A stretch of 64,000 bases of DNA. It comes from Enterobacter genomosp. O (GTDB lineage Bacteria; Pseudomonadota; Gammaproteobacteria; Enterobacterales; Enterobacteriaceae). The DNA is taken from assembly GCF_001022965.1 (NCBI RefSeq), contig NZ_LECZ01000027.1, positions 434,001 through 498,000 of the forward strand, written 5' to 3'. The notes below the pieces were generated by a model, which saw only the letters and a program-made list of their open reading frames with translations, was not told the origin of the DNA and did no database searches. The translations under genes were made by a program, and so were the position numbers. Every line of letters starts with the position of its first letter. The stretch's first letter is position 1. This document shows, in pieces, positions 43,763-52,358 of the stretch.

Positions 43763-44269
43763 ATGAATCACGTAGAACACTACCATGACTGGCTACGCGA
43801 TGCCCATGCGATGGAAAAGCAAGCCGAATCTATGCTGGAATCCATGGCCAGCCGTATCGATAATTATCCTGATGTTCGCGCCAGAATTGAGCAACATATT
43901 AATGAGACAAAACGGCAAATTACATTGCTGGAGGAAATCCTCGACCGTAATGATATTTCTCGTTCGGTTTTAAAAGACTCGATGAGCAAAATGGCGGCGC
44001 TGGGTCAATCCATCGGCGGCATGTTCCCTTCTGACGAAATCGTGAAGGGTTCGATCAGCGGCTACGTGTTCGAGCAGTTTGAAATCGCCTGCTATACCTC
44101 CCTGCTGGCGGCGGCCAAAAAAGCGGGCGATCTCGCTTCGGTGCCTGCTATCGAGACCATTCTGGCGGAAGAGCGTGAAATGGCCGACTGGCTGATCCGT
44201 CATATCCCGGAAACGACGGAACAGTTCCTGCTGCGTTCAGACGCATCGGGTGTCGAAGCGAAAAAATAA
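43763..44269 (+). CDS. yciE: YciE, DUF892 ferritin-like stress protein
   Basis: A 168-residue paralogue of YciF. 'VEHYHDWLRDAHAMEKQAESMLESMASRIDNYPDVRARIEQHINETKRQI' and 'LDRNDISRSVLKDSMSKMAALGQSIGGMFPSDEIVKGSISGYVFEQFEIACYTSLLAAAKKAGD' match E. coli YciE. GAGGA precedes ATG 43763 at the better spacing than the ATG three bases earlier. It is expected to be a helical di-metal-binding stress protein. Confidence 0.95.
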   Translation: MNHVEHYHDWLRDAHAMEKQAESMLESMASRIDNYPDVRARIEQHINETKRQITLLEEILDRNDISRSVLKDSMSKMAALGQSIGGMFPSDEIVKGSISGYVFEQFEIACYTSLLAAAKKAGDLASVPAIETILAEEREMADWLIRHIPETTEQFLLRSDASGVEAKK

Positions 44270-44286
44270 CCCACAGGAGAGTGAGC

Positions 44287-45159
44287 ATGTTTCGACACGT
44301 CAAACAATTGCAATACACGGTTCGCGTTGCTGAACCCAACCCTGGCCTGGCCAATCTTTTACTGGAACAGTTTGGCGGGCCGCAGGGCGAGCTGGCCGCT
44401 GCCTGCCGCTACTTTACGCAAGGCCTGAGCGATGACGATCCGGGCCGTAAAGATATGCTGATGGATATCGCGACCGAGGAGCTAAGCCACCTCGAAATCA
44501 TCGGTACCCTGGTCGGTATGCTGAATAAAGGCGCGAAAGGCGCGCTGGCGGAAGGGGTGGAAAATGAGGCCGAGCTGTACCGGTCGATGACCGAAAACGG
44601 CAACGACAGCCACATTACCTCCCTGCTTTACGGTGGCGGCACCCCGCTGACCAACTCTGCGGGCGTGCCGTGGACGGCGGCCTACGTCGACACCATCGGC
44701 GAGCCGACGGCGGATTTGCGCTCTAACGTGGCCGCCGAGGCCCGGGCAAAGATCATTTATGAACGGCTGATCAACGTGACCGACGATCCCGGCGTCAAGG
44801 ATGCGCTGGCGTTTCTGATGACGCGTGAGGCGGCGCATCAGCTCTCCTTTGAGAAGGCGTTGCAGTCCATTCGTAATAACTTCCCACCGGGAAAACTGCC
44901 GCCAATCGAGGAATTCACCAACAAGTACTACAATATGTCAGAAGGTGGAGAGGTTCGCGGAAGCTGGAACAGCGATAAACATTTCGATTACGTTGAGTCC
45001 CCTCAGCCTGCCGTTGATGGCGGAGACGGCAGCGCAAGCGTGACGCTGACGACCGAACAGGCAACCCTGGTCAAGGCGATGTCTGCCCGCACGAAGTCCG
45101 ATCCACACGCCGACCCGCTGACCGGTGCCGAGCTGGGCGCAGGTAAGCAAAAACCGTAA
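44287..45159 (+). CDS. katN: manganese (non-haem) catalase KatN
   Basis: A 290-residue Mn catalase. The start (FRHVKQLQYTVRVAEPNPGLANLLLEQFGGPQGELAAACRYFTQG) and 'IATEELSHLEIIGTLVGML' contain the Glu-x-x-His metal pairs; 'NVAAEARAKIIYERLINVTDDPGVKDALAFLMTREAAHQLSFEKAL' carries the second set. It splits hydrogen peroxide without haem. It matches Salmonella KatN, which is RpoS-dependent and also sits next to yciGFE. ATG 44287 follows GGAG; GTG 44281 is an unlikely start. Confidence 0.95.
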   Translation: MFRHVKQLQYTVRVAEPNPGLANLLLEQFGGPQGELAAACRYFTQGLSDDDPGRKDMLMDIATEELSHLEIIGTLVGMLNKGAKGALAEGVENEAELYRSMTENGNDSHITSLLYGGGTPLTNSAGVPWTAAYVDTIGEPTADLRSNVAAEARAKIIYERLINVTDDPGVKDALAFLMTREAAHQLSFEKALQSIRNNFPPGKLPPIEEFTNKYYNMSEGGEVRGSWNSDKHFDYVESPQPAVDGGDGSASVTLTTEQATLVKAMSARTKSDPHADPLTGAELGAGKQKP

Positions 45160-45167
45160 TCGGTTTT

Positions 45168-45192
45168 GCCGGGCAGCCCTAAGCTGCCTGGC
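45168..45192 (+). other. hairpin between katN and cioA
   Basis: GCCGGGCAG pairs with CTGCCTGGC (one G·U pair) around a 7-base loop. No T-run follows. It may partly uncouple cioAB from the stress genes. Confidence 0.35.
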
Positions 45193-45227
45193 AATTCTCG
45201 TGCCCCATCGTTTCAGAGGTACGGACC

Positions 45228-46631
45228 ATGTTCGAACTCGATGCATTTCATCTGGCCAGAATTCAGTTCGCTTTTACCGTCTCGTTCCATATCCTGTTTC
45301 CCGCCATCACTATCGGGCTCGCCAGCTATCTGGTGGTGCTGGAAGGCATGTGGCTGCGCACCAGAAACGACGTCTGGCGATCGCTGTACCACTTCTGGCT
45401 AAAGATATTCGCCGTTAACTTCGGTATGGGCGTCGTGTCCGGGCTGGTGATGGCGTACCAGTTTGGCACCAACTGGAGCGGATTCTCCCAGTTCGCGGGC
45501 AGTATTACCGGTCCCCTGCTGACGTATGAAGTGTTAACCGCCTTCTTCCTGGAAGCGGGCTTCCTCGGCGTGATGATGTTCGGCTGGAATAAGGTTGGTC
45601 CGGGCCTGCATTTCTTCTCGACCTGCATGGTGGCGCTCGGCACGCTGATGTCGACCTTCTGGATCCTTGCCTCCAACAGCTGGATGCACACGCCGCAGGG
45701 CTTCACCATTCAGAACGGCCAGGTTATCCCTGAAGACTGGCTGGCAATCGTTTTCAACCCCTCCTTCCCGTACCGTCTGATCCATATGGCTATCGCCGCC
45801 TTCCTGAGCAGCGCGCTGTTTGTCGGCGCATCGGGCGCCTGGCACCTGCTGCGCGGTAACGATACCCCCGCCATCCGGACCATGTTCTCCATGGCGATGT
45901 GGATGGCGCTGCTGGTTGCGCCCATCCAGGCCGTTGTGGGCGATATGCACGGCCTGAACACGCTTGAGCATCAGCCGGCAAAAATTGCCGCCATTGAGGG
46001 GCACTGGGAAAATCCGCCCGGCGAGGCCACCCCGCTGCTGCTGTTTGGTCTGCCGGATATGGAGGAGGAGCGCACCAAATACGGGCTGGAGATCCCCGCC
46101 CTCGGCAGCCTTATCCTGACGCACAGCCTTGATAAGCAGGTCCCGGCGCTGAAGGACTTCCCGAAAGAGGATCGTCCAAACTCGACCATCGTTTTCTGGT
46201 CGTTCCGCGTCATGGTCGGGATGGGGCTGCTAATGATCACCCTGGGCCTGGTCAGCGTCTGGCTGCGCTATCGCCATCGGCTTTATCACTCGCGCCCGTT
46301 CCACTGGTTTGCCCTCTGCATGGGGCCCGCCGGTCTGCTGGCGCTGCTGGCGGGCTGGGTAACCACCGAAGTGGGACGTCAGCCGTGGGTCGTCTATGGC
46401 TATTTGCGCACGATCGACGCGGTCTCGCTGCACAGCACCCTTCAGATGAGCATCAGCCTGCTGGCGTTCTTTGTCGTCTATTCGTCGGTATTCGGCGTGG
46501 GCTATGTTTATCTCATCCGGCTGATTAAGAAAGGTCCACAGCCTGTTGATACGCTGACGTCAAATACCTCGGGCACGCCCGCACGTCCACTGTCTGCCGC
46601 CGAGTCTGTTCCGGAAGAGGAGAAAATCTGA
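45228..46631 (+). CDS. cioA: cytochrome bd-type ubiquinol oxidase subunit I (CioA-like)
   Basis: A 467-residue membrane protein, shorter than E. coli CydA (522), because the Q-loop extension is missing; this short form is typical of CioA/cyanide-insensitive oxidases. The N-terminus (LARIQFAFTVSFHILFPAITIGLASYLV) carries the conserved His of haem b595/d (His21). 'NFGMGVVSGLVMAYQFGTNW', 'LTYEVLTAFFLEAGFLGVMMFGWNKV' and 'GWVTTEVGRQPWVVYGYLRT' are the family hallmarks. It forms the quinol-oxidising subunit. It overlaps cioB by TGATG. Confidence 0.93.
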   Translation: MFELDAFHLARIQFAFTVSFHILFPAITIGLASYLVVLEGMWLRTRNDVWRSLYHFWLKIFAVNFGMGVVSGLVMAYQFGTNWSGFSQFAGSITGPLLTYEVLTAFFLEAGFLGVMMFGWNKVGPGLHFFSTCMVALGTLMSTFWILASNSWMHTPQGFTIQNGQVIPEDWLAIVFNPSFPYRLIHMAIAAFLSSALFVGASGAWHLLRGNDTPAIRTMFSMAMWMALLVAPIQAVVGDMHGLNTLEHQPAKIAAIEGHWENPPGEATPLLLFGLPDMEEERTKYGLEIPALGSLILTHSLDKQVPALKDFPKEDRPNSTIVFWSFRVMVGMGLLMITLGLVSVWLRYRHRLYHSRPFHWFALCMGPAGLLALLAGWVTTEVGRQPWVVYGYLRTIDAVSLHSTLQMSISLLAFFVVYSSVFGVGYVYLIRLIKKGPQPVDTLTSNTSGTPARPLSAAESVPEEEKI

Positions 46632-47641
46632 TGGGCGTCGATATCTCAGTTATCTGGTTTGCCATCATCGTGTTTGCCACGCTGATGTACATCATCATGG
46701 ATGGCTTTGATTTGGGGATCGGCCTGCTGTTTAACTTCGTGGGCGATGCCAGAGAGCGTGACGTGATGGTCAACAGCGTGGCGCCCGTCTGGGACGGAAA
46801 CGAAACCTGGCTGGTGCTCGGCGGCGCGGGCCTGTTCGGCGCGTTTCCGCTGGCCTATGCGGTCATTATTGATGCGCTGACCATCCCTCTCACCGCGATG
46901 CTGATCGGCCTTATCTTTCGCGGCGTCGCCTTTGAGTTCCGCTTTAAAGCCACGCCCTCCCACCGCAAATTCTGGGACTACTCCTTTGCCGGCGGTTCCC
47001 TGCTCGCCACCTTCAGCCAGGGGGTGGTCGTGGGTGCCGTGATTAACGGCTTCGACGTAGAGGGGCGGCGGTTCGTCGGCTCTGCGCTTGACTGGCTCAC
47101 CCCCTTCAACCTCTTCTGCGGTATCGGGCTGGTCGTCGCCTACGCGCTGCTGGGCACCACGTGGCTCATCATGAAAAGCGAAGGCGCGCTGCAGGCCCGC
47201 ATGCGCGAGCTGACCCGCCACGTGCTGCTGGCACTGGTGGTGGTTATCGCCGTGGTGAGCATCTGGACGCCGCTCGGCTGGCAGTACGTGGCCGACCGCT
47301 GGTTTACCTTCCCTAACTTCTTCTGGTTCCTGCCGGTTCCTCTGCTGGTCGCGCTCTTCAGCGTGCTGATCTGGCGCCTGACGCGCAACCCGGACAGCCA
47401 CGCGCGCCCCTTCCTGCTGACGCTGGGGCTGATCTTCCTCGGGTTTAGCGGGCTCGGCATTAGCCTCTGGCCGAACATTATTCCACCGCGCATCACTTTG
47501 TGGGAAGCCTCGGCGCCGCCTGCCAGCCAGCTGTTTATGCTGGTTGGGACATTACTGATTATTCCGGTGATTCTGGTCTACACCGCCTGGAGCTACTACG
47601 TCTTTCGGGGCAAGGTTTCTGATACTGAAGGTTACCACTGA
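46631..47641 (+). CDS. cioB: cytochrome bd-type ubiquinol oxidase subunit II (CioB-like)
   Basis: A 336-residue CydB-like subunit with about eight membrane segments. 'WFAIIVFATLMYIIMDGFDLGIGLLFNFVGDARERDVMVNSVAPVWDGNETWLVLGGAGLFGAFPLAYA' is the conserved core (D and E near residue 25-58). 'LIFRGVAFEFRFKA' is also typical. It lies in the inner membrane with CioA. Its start overlaps the cioA stop. A GH13 gene follows after eight bases, so the transcript probably continues. Confidence 0.93.
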   Translation: MGVDISVIWFAIIVFATLMYIIMDGFDLGIGLLFNFVGDARERDVMVNSVAPVWDGNETWLVLGGAGLFGAFPLAYAVIIDALTIPLTAMLIGLIFRGVAFEFRFKATPSHRKFWDYSFAGGSLLATFSQGVVVGAVINGFDVEGRRFVGSALDWLTPFNLFCGIGLVVAYALLGTTWLIMKSEGALQARMRELTRHVLLALVVVIAVVSIWTPLGWQYVADRWFTFPNFFWFLPVPLLVALFSVLIWRLTRNPDSHARPFLLTLGLIFLGFSGLGISLWPNIIPPRITLWEASAPPASQLFMLVGTLLIIPVILVYTAWSYYVFRGKVSDTEGYH

Positions 47642-47649
47642 GGGATGCT

Positions 47650-49275
47650 ATGACGGACTGGCATACGCGAGCCATTATTTATCAGATTGATACCGCACTA
47701 TTTTATGATTTGAACGGCGATGGCTGCGGGGACATCGCCGGAATAGCGGCCAAGCTGCGCTATATTCGCCGCATGGGGGCGACGGTCATCTGGATCACCC
47801 CGTTTTATCTCACCCCCTTTCTCGACGAAGGCTACGACGTCAGCGACCATCTCCAGGTGGATCCCCGCTTCGGAAAACTGGCCGATATCATCGCCTTTAT
47901 CGAACAGGCACGCGAGCTGGGCATGCAGGTCATTATCGAGCTGCTGATCCAGCACACCTCGGACGCACACCCCTGGTTCCAGCAGGCCCGCCGCAGCCCG
48001 GCGTCACCCTATCGTGATTATTACCTCTGGTCTGATAACGACGAGGACGACACGCCGCCCATGTTCCCCGGCGTGGAAAAAAGCATTTGGACCTGGGACG
48101 ACGAGGCGGGACAATACTATCGGCACATGTTCTATCGTCACGAGCCGGATCTGAACCTGACCTCTCCCGCGGTGCTGAAAGAGATTGAGAACATCATTCT
48201 TTTCTGGCTCAAGCTGGGCGTGTCGGGTTTTCGTCTGGATGCCGCCTCCCACCTCACCACGCAAGCGGGAAACGGTGATGAAAAAAAGGGTCTGTGGATC
48301 CTCGAACATATGCGCCGTCTTATTGAGCAGCACAACCCGGAGGCGATCCTGCTGGGTGAAGTTGACGTCGAGGTGGAAACCTATCGCGACTACTTCGGCA
48401 ATAATGACCGCCTGAATCTGGTGCTGAACTTCTGGCTCAACAAGTATTTCTACGTCAGCCTGGCAAAGAAAAGCGCCCGGCCGCTGCGCAATGCGGTGAA
48501 GAAAATGATCGTCCCGCCTGACTCCTGCTGTTTTGCCAACTGGCTGCGCAACCATGACGAGCTGGACCTGGAAGGGATTAGCCAGAAAGATAAGCAGTTT
48601 GTGCTCGACACCTTCGCCCCTGATGAAGAGATGAACGTCTACCAGCGCGGGATCCGCCGCCGCCTGGCGCCGATGCTGAATGGCGATCGGAAGCGGCTGG
48701 CGTTCTGCCATGCCGTGCTCTTTTCCCTGCCGGGCGTCCCGGTGATGCGCTACGGCGATGAGATAGGCATGGGCGACGATCTGGAGCTGGAGGAGCGCTA
48801 TGCCGTGCGCACCCCCATGCAGTGGGCAGGGTCACAGGGGGGCGGTTTTTCCGCCGCCGATCCGGATAAATTTATTGCCCCGATTATCGACCACGGCCCC
48901 TACCGCTATCAGAAAATCAACGTGGCCGATTCGCTGCTCCACCGCAACTCGCTCCTGCACCGGATTATTGATATTGCCAATACTCGCTCGGAGTTTCCCG
49001 AGATTGCCGTTGCGCCGTTTCGTCTTATCACGATCGATGATGACGCGGTGCTGGGGATCTACTACGAGACCGACGAACGCAGCATCCTGACCTTCGTTAA
49101 CTTCAGCGACGAGCCGGTGCAGTTCACCGCGAAGGGGATCCGCAACGCCACCTGGACCGCCTGTCTCGCGGACAAGCGCTACGATGATGCGCTGATTTGC
49201 GGCAAAACCGTTCAGCTCACGCTTGGCGGCTACGGCTATCGCTGGTTCTGGACGCACCGTAGCGCGCTGCGCTGA
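47650..49275 (+). CDS. GH13 alpha-amylase-family enzyme, trehalose-synthase-like
   Basis: A 541-residue cytoplasmic GH13 enzyme. The nucleophile is Asp197 (GFRLDAAS), the acid/base Glu237 (ILLGEVDV), the third acid Asp303 (NHDELD). The order and 'YQIDTALFYDLNGDGCGDIAGIAAKLRYIRRMGATVIWITPFY' fit trehalose synthase (maltose to trehalose). Region I, normally D-L-V-x-N-H-T-S, reads E-L-L-I-Q-H-T-S, an unusual change. It starts eight bases after cioB, so it belongs to the stress transcript. Trehalose production fits a stress unit, but the exact reaction (isomerase, glucosidase, hydrolase) is inferred. Confidence 0.82.
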   Translation: MTDWHTRAIIYQIDTALFYDLNGDGCGDIAGIAAKLRYIRRMGATVIWITPFYLTPFLDEGYDVSDHLQVDPRFGKLADIIAFIEQARELGMQVIIELLIQHTSDAHPWFQQARRSPASPYRDYYLWSDNDEDDTPPMFPGVEKSIWTWDDEAGQYYRHMFYRHEPDLNLTSPAVLKEIENIILFWLKLGVSGFRLDAASHLTTQAGNGDEKKGLWILEHMRRLIEQHNPEAILLGEVDVEVETYRDYFGNNDRLNLVLNFWLNKYFYVSLAKKSARPLRNAVKKMIVPPDSCCFANWLRNHDELDLEGISQKDKQFVLDTFAPDEEMNVYQRGIRRRLAPMLNGDRKRLAFCHAVLFSLPGVPVMRYGDEIGMGDDLELEERYAVRTPMQWAGSQGGGFSAADPDKFIAPIIDHGPYRYQKINVADSLLHRNSLLHRIIDIANTRSEFPEIAVAPFRLITIDDDAVLGIYYETDERSILTFVNFSDEPVQFTAKGIRNATWTACLADKRYDDALICGKTVQLTLGGYGYRWFWTHRSALR

Positions 49276-50259
49276 TTATTTCCGGCGGGCGATCAGGCGC
49301 GTTAGCATAATCCCCGCCACCGCGAGAGCCCCTAACGCCACTTTACCCGGCATACCGGAAGTGACGGACGACGCGCGGTTTTTCGCCTCGTCAGTGAAGC
49401 GCCCATGGATTTTGTGCAGGTCGTTAACCGGACGATCGAGATAGTCCTGGCGATCCGGCGCGTTCAGATCGTCGGTCATCTGACCTTCCCAGGCTTTTTT
49501 CACCATCAGCCGGTCAAGAAAGCCGGGGAAGAGAAACTGACCGACTATCGACTGGATGGTGCTGCTGCCCACCCACAGCTCCCGTACCGGTTTTTGCGCC
49601 ACCCTGAAAATGGCGCTGGCAGCGACTTCAGGCTCAAATACCGGCGGCACAGGGCGCATCGCCCAGGCGAACTTATTTCTCGCCCATTCGAACTGCGGGG
49701 TATTGAGCCCCGGCATCTGGACCATCGAAAGCTGAACCCGGCTGTTCTCATGCATCAGCTCGGTACGCACCGCATCGGTAAACCCGCGGATCGCCGCCTT
49801 GGCCCCGCAGTAGGCTGACTGCAGCGGAATGGATCGGTAGGCCAGCGCCGAACCCACCTGGATAATCACGCCCCTGTCGCGGGGAACCATTAGCTCCAGT
49901 GCGGCGCGGGTGCCGTTCACGTAGCCAAGGTAGGTCACGTCAGTGACGCGGCGAAACTCGTCCGCCGTGAGGGTACGAAACGGCGCCAGGACGGCCCCCA
50001 TGGCATTATTCACCCAGACATCAATCGCGCCGAGGCGATACTCAATCTCGTTAGCGGCATCCACCACCGCCTGGCTGTCGGCCACATCCGCCTGCACGGC
50101 GTGTGCATTGACGCCAAACCGCCGTAGCTCTTCCTGCGTGGAGTGCAGGCTTGCTTCATCCCGGGCGATAAGCCCCACATCGTAACCTGCCTTTGCAAAG
50201 CGCAGCGCCGTGGCTTTTCCCACGCCCGCCGTTCCGCCGGTAATCACTATGACAGCCAT
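49276..50259 (-). CDS. membrane-anchored short-chain dehydrogenase
   Basis: A 327-residue SDR. The N-terminal domain has TGGTAGVG (residues about 7-14), 'NNAMG' and the catalytic Tyr-x-x-x-Lys (YCGAK). The C-terminal extension of about 100 residues ends in a hydrophobic helix 'VALGALAVAGIMLTRLIARRK', a likely membrane anchor with a basic tail. The pattern resembles PRK07109-type SDRs. Substrate unknown. It lies convergent to the GH13 gene with no gap and is followed on the same strand (upstream side) by ydeJ with an 17-base gap. Confidence 0.85.
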   Translation of the reverse strand: MAVIVITGGTAGVGKATALRFAKAGYDVGLIARDEASLHSTQEELRRFGVNAHAVQADVADSQAVVDAANEIEYRLGAIDVWVNNAMGAVLAPFRTLTADEFRRVTDVTYLGYVNGTRAALELMVPRDRGVIIQVGSALAYRSIPLQSAYCGAKAAIRGFTDAVRTELMHENSRVQLSMVQMPGLNTPQFEWARNKFAWAMRPVPPVFEPEVAASAIFRVAQKPVRELWVGSSTIQSIVGQFLFPGFLDRLMVKKAWEGQMTDDLNAPDRQDYLDRPVNDLHKIHGRFTDEAKNRASSVTSGMPGKVALGALAVAGIMLTRLIARRK

Positions 50260-50276
50260 ACAACCTCCGCGTGCGT

Positions 50277-50795
50277 TTAGCCGTTATTCCCGTCCGACAA
50301 CGTTGTCACCAGTTCAGCCAGCGAAAAATGCACCGCTTTTTCCACCACGTCCTGACAGTCGCCGGAAAACAGTACGGTGCGGGTTTTCGTCTGGCCACGT
50401 ATATTCCAGGCAAAACAGACCGTCCCCGCCGCCGTGCCATCGTCGCCCCCTTCCGGGCCTGCGTATCCGCTGATGGCGATGCTGATATCAGCCTCGGCAA
50501 TGTCGCGGATACTGGCGGCCATCTCGGTGACGGTCTGTTCGCTGACGGCGGTATACCGCGCGAGCGTCTCAGGACGAACGCTGAGGATCCGCTCTTTCGC
50601 GGCATCGCTAAACACGACCAGGCCGACGTCATAAAAATCGGCGGTGTTCTCTTCCGCACAAAGCGCCACCGAGAGCTTTCCTCCCGTGCAGGATTCGGCC
50701 GTGGTTAAGCGAAGCCCGAGGTCGGTTAATTTGCTCGCCAGCTTTTTCGTCAGTTCACCCACGGTATTATTGTTGTCGTGAAAAAGATTGCTCAT
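50277..50795 (-). CDS. ydeJ: CinA/PncC family protein YdeJ
   Basis: A 172-residue CinA C-terminal-domain protein. 'TTAESCTGGKLSVALCAEENTADFYDVGLVVFSD' holds the Ser-Cys pocket (AESCTGG), and 'ISGYAGPEGGDDGTAAGTVCFAWNIRG' is the second family block. Homologues such as PncC hydrolyse nicotinamide mononucleotide, but YdeJ activity is unproven. In E. coli ydeJ is next to ydeI, as here (two genes away). Confidence 0.83.
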   Translation of the reverse strand: MSNLFHDNNNTVGELTKKLASKLTDLGLRLTTAESCTGGKLSVALCAEENTADFYDVGLVVFSDAAKERILSVRPETLARYTAVSEQTVTEMAASIRDIAEADISIAISGYAGPEGGDDGTAAGTVCFAWNIRGQTKTRTVLFSGDCQDVVEKAVHFSLAELVTTLSDGNNG

Positions 50796-50806
50796 CTTGC
50801 CGCCTC

Positions 50807-51253
50807 TTATTTCTCGAAAGGAATGATTGAAATATGCCCATTGCGCTCAAGTATGGCATATTTGATTTTGCTCATTTCCGTAATGCCATTATTCTGACGC
50901 GCTGACACCAGAATATCATCGCAAGATACGTCGACTCTTTTAAGTTTATCTGCTAAAGGGACGCCGTTCTCAACCAGAATCACGGGGGTGCCATCAAGGA
51001 TATTCTCTACCGGGGAAAAATATTTCTTCATCAGTCCGAATATAATATCAACTACCACCAGGGTGGTAATCGTAATCATCGCACCGGTGACGGAAAAATC
51101 TTGTCCCAGAAGCGCCTGCTGCGTGGCCTCACTAATAATTAAGAGCAGAATGAGATCAAAACTGGTCATCTGCAGCAGCGCGCGTCTCCCGGCCACTTTA
51201 AATACCACCATGAGGAACAGATAAATAGCCAGCGCGCGAAAGACCATATCCAT
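50807..51253 (-). CDS. DUF421 (YetF-like) membrane protein
   Basis: A 148-residue protein with three hydrophobic segments ('RALAIYLFLMVVFKVAGRR', 'FDLILLLIISEATQQAL', 'ITITTLVVVDIIFGL') and a cytoplasmic C-terminal domain. 'GRRALLQMTSFDLILLLIISEATQQALLG' is the DUF421/YetF signature; family members are about 150-230 residues. Its role is unknown. It is separated from ydeJ by 11 bases and from the next gene upstream by nine, so the three look co-transcribed. Confidence 0.83.
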   Translation of the reverse strand: MDMVFRALAIYLFLMVVFKVAGRRALLQMTSFDLILLLIISEATQQALLGQDFSVTGAMITITTLVVVDIIFGLMKKYFSPVENILDGTPVILVENGVPLADKLKRVDVSCDDILVSARQNNGITEMSKIKYAILERNGHISIIPFEK

Positions 51254-51262
51254 ATCAGCCTC

Positions 51263-51766
51263 CTACGGGTAAATAAATTGCCAGATGGTCATTTCCGGCT
51301 CGTCGTTTATACGGATGACGGTATTCCATTTACCCGCGAGGGAAGGCGTCGTAAAGAACAACACAGAGAAGGTGTCCGTCTTTTTCAGATTGTTGTAGAC
51401 AAAATAGAGGGTATTCCCGCGGCTGAACATGCTGTCCGGCTGCGGCCAGACGCTTCCCGGCTCATACGCTTCGCTGCTCTCGCTGGTCATACTGAGGGTA
51501 TACTTCCCCTCCGTTTGCACCGGAAACATCAGCTGCATCCGCGTCTCTGTCTCGCGTCGTCCGAAGCGTTCGTAGTTTATGGTCAGTGAGTTAGCGGAAT
51601 TCGTTTTGGCCGTGTCGCTCACCATTCCGCTTGAAAACAGACCGGCAACGGCGGCGACGATAATAGCCAACAGAACAATAAAACCAACCTGACGAAATGC
51701 GTATTCAAACGTCAGCAAACGATAACTTTCATCTATCCCGGGTAACTTTTCATTTTCACGCTTCAT
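51263..51766 (-). CDS. single-pass membrane protein, function unknown
   Basis: I do not recognise this 167-residue protein. A short N-terminal cytoplasmic part is followed by a hydrophobic helix (about residues 28-47, 'GFIVLLAIIVAAVAGLFSS') and a polar domain, probably periplasmic, rich in beta-strand-like segments ('YTLSMTSESSEAY…TLYFVYNNLKKTDTFSVLFF'). It is nine bases upstream of the DUF421 gene, so they probably work together. The start is uncertain: I use ATG 51766; the frame stays open to 51865, and none of the sites has a strong ribosome signal. Confidence 0.6.
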   Translation of the reverse strand: MKRENEKLPGIDESYRLLTFEYAFRQVGFIVLLAIIVAAVAGLFSSGMVSDTAKTNSANSLTINYERFGRRETETRMQLMFPVQTEGKYTLSMTSESSEAYEPGSVWPQPDSMFSRGNTLYFVYNNLKKTDTFSVLFFTTPSLAGKWNTVIRINDEPEMTIWQFIYP

Positions 51767-51904
51767 GGCCGCCGTCACCGTTTCGCTTATTATCCGATAA
51801 TTTTGATTTCTAACGCGAATGTTTTTAGGACTTATCACATTTGCCACATAAAGGAATAGCAACAATACTTAATAAGTCAAGACAACCAAAATGAAGGATA
51901 TCAG

Positions 51905-52294
51905 ATGAAATTATCACTTATTTCCGCTTTTTTGATATTTCTGGTTCCGGCCGCATGGGCAGATAATAACGGCGGGTTACAAAAAGGTGAAGCACCGCCG
52001 CCACCGCACGCTCTCGACAGCGGATATCGCGGAACCGACGACGCGCGAATTATGACCATCGATCAGGCAAAACAACTGCACGATGGTGCAACAATTTCAC
52101 TGCGCGGTAATCTTATTGACGGTAGCGGCGATAAGTTTGTATTTCAGGACAAAACCGGAAAAATCGACGTTATTATTCCCCAGGCAGTTTTCGACGGCAG
52201 AACGGTAAAACCCGATCAGATGATCAGCATCAACGGTTCGCTTGATAAAAAATCATCGCCTGCCGTCGTCCGTGTCGATCGTTTGCAGAAATAA
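51905..52294 (+). CDS. ydeI: periplasmic OB-fold (BOF) protein YdeI
   Basis: A 129-residue secreted protein. The signal peptide ([18 protein letters not shown]) precedes '[107 protein letters not shown]', which matches E. coli YdeI. The BOF family is linked to stress and cationic antimicrobial peptide resistance (Salmonella YdeI). It lies in the periplasm. AAGGATATCAG precedes the ATG. Confidence 0.92.
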   Translation: MKLSLISAFLIFLVPAAWADNNGGLQKGEAPPPPHALDSGYRGTDDARIMTIDQAKQLHDGATISLRGNLIDGSGDKFVFQDKTGKIDVIIPQAVFDGRTVKPDQMISINGSLDKKSSPAVVRVDRLQK

Positions 52295-52358
52295 TTCAGC
52301 GAAGCGTTAACGCTGCAACTATCCATCAAATCTCACCCCTTGGCTTAAGGAGTCAGCT

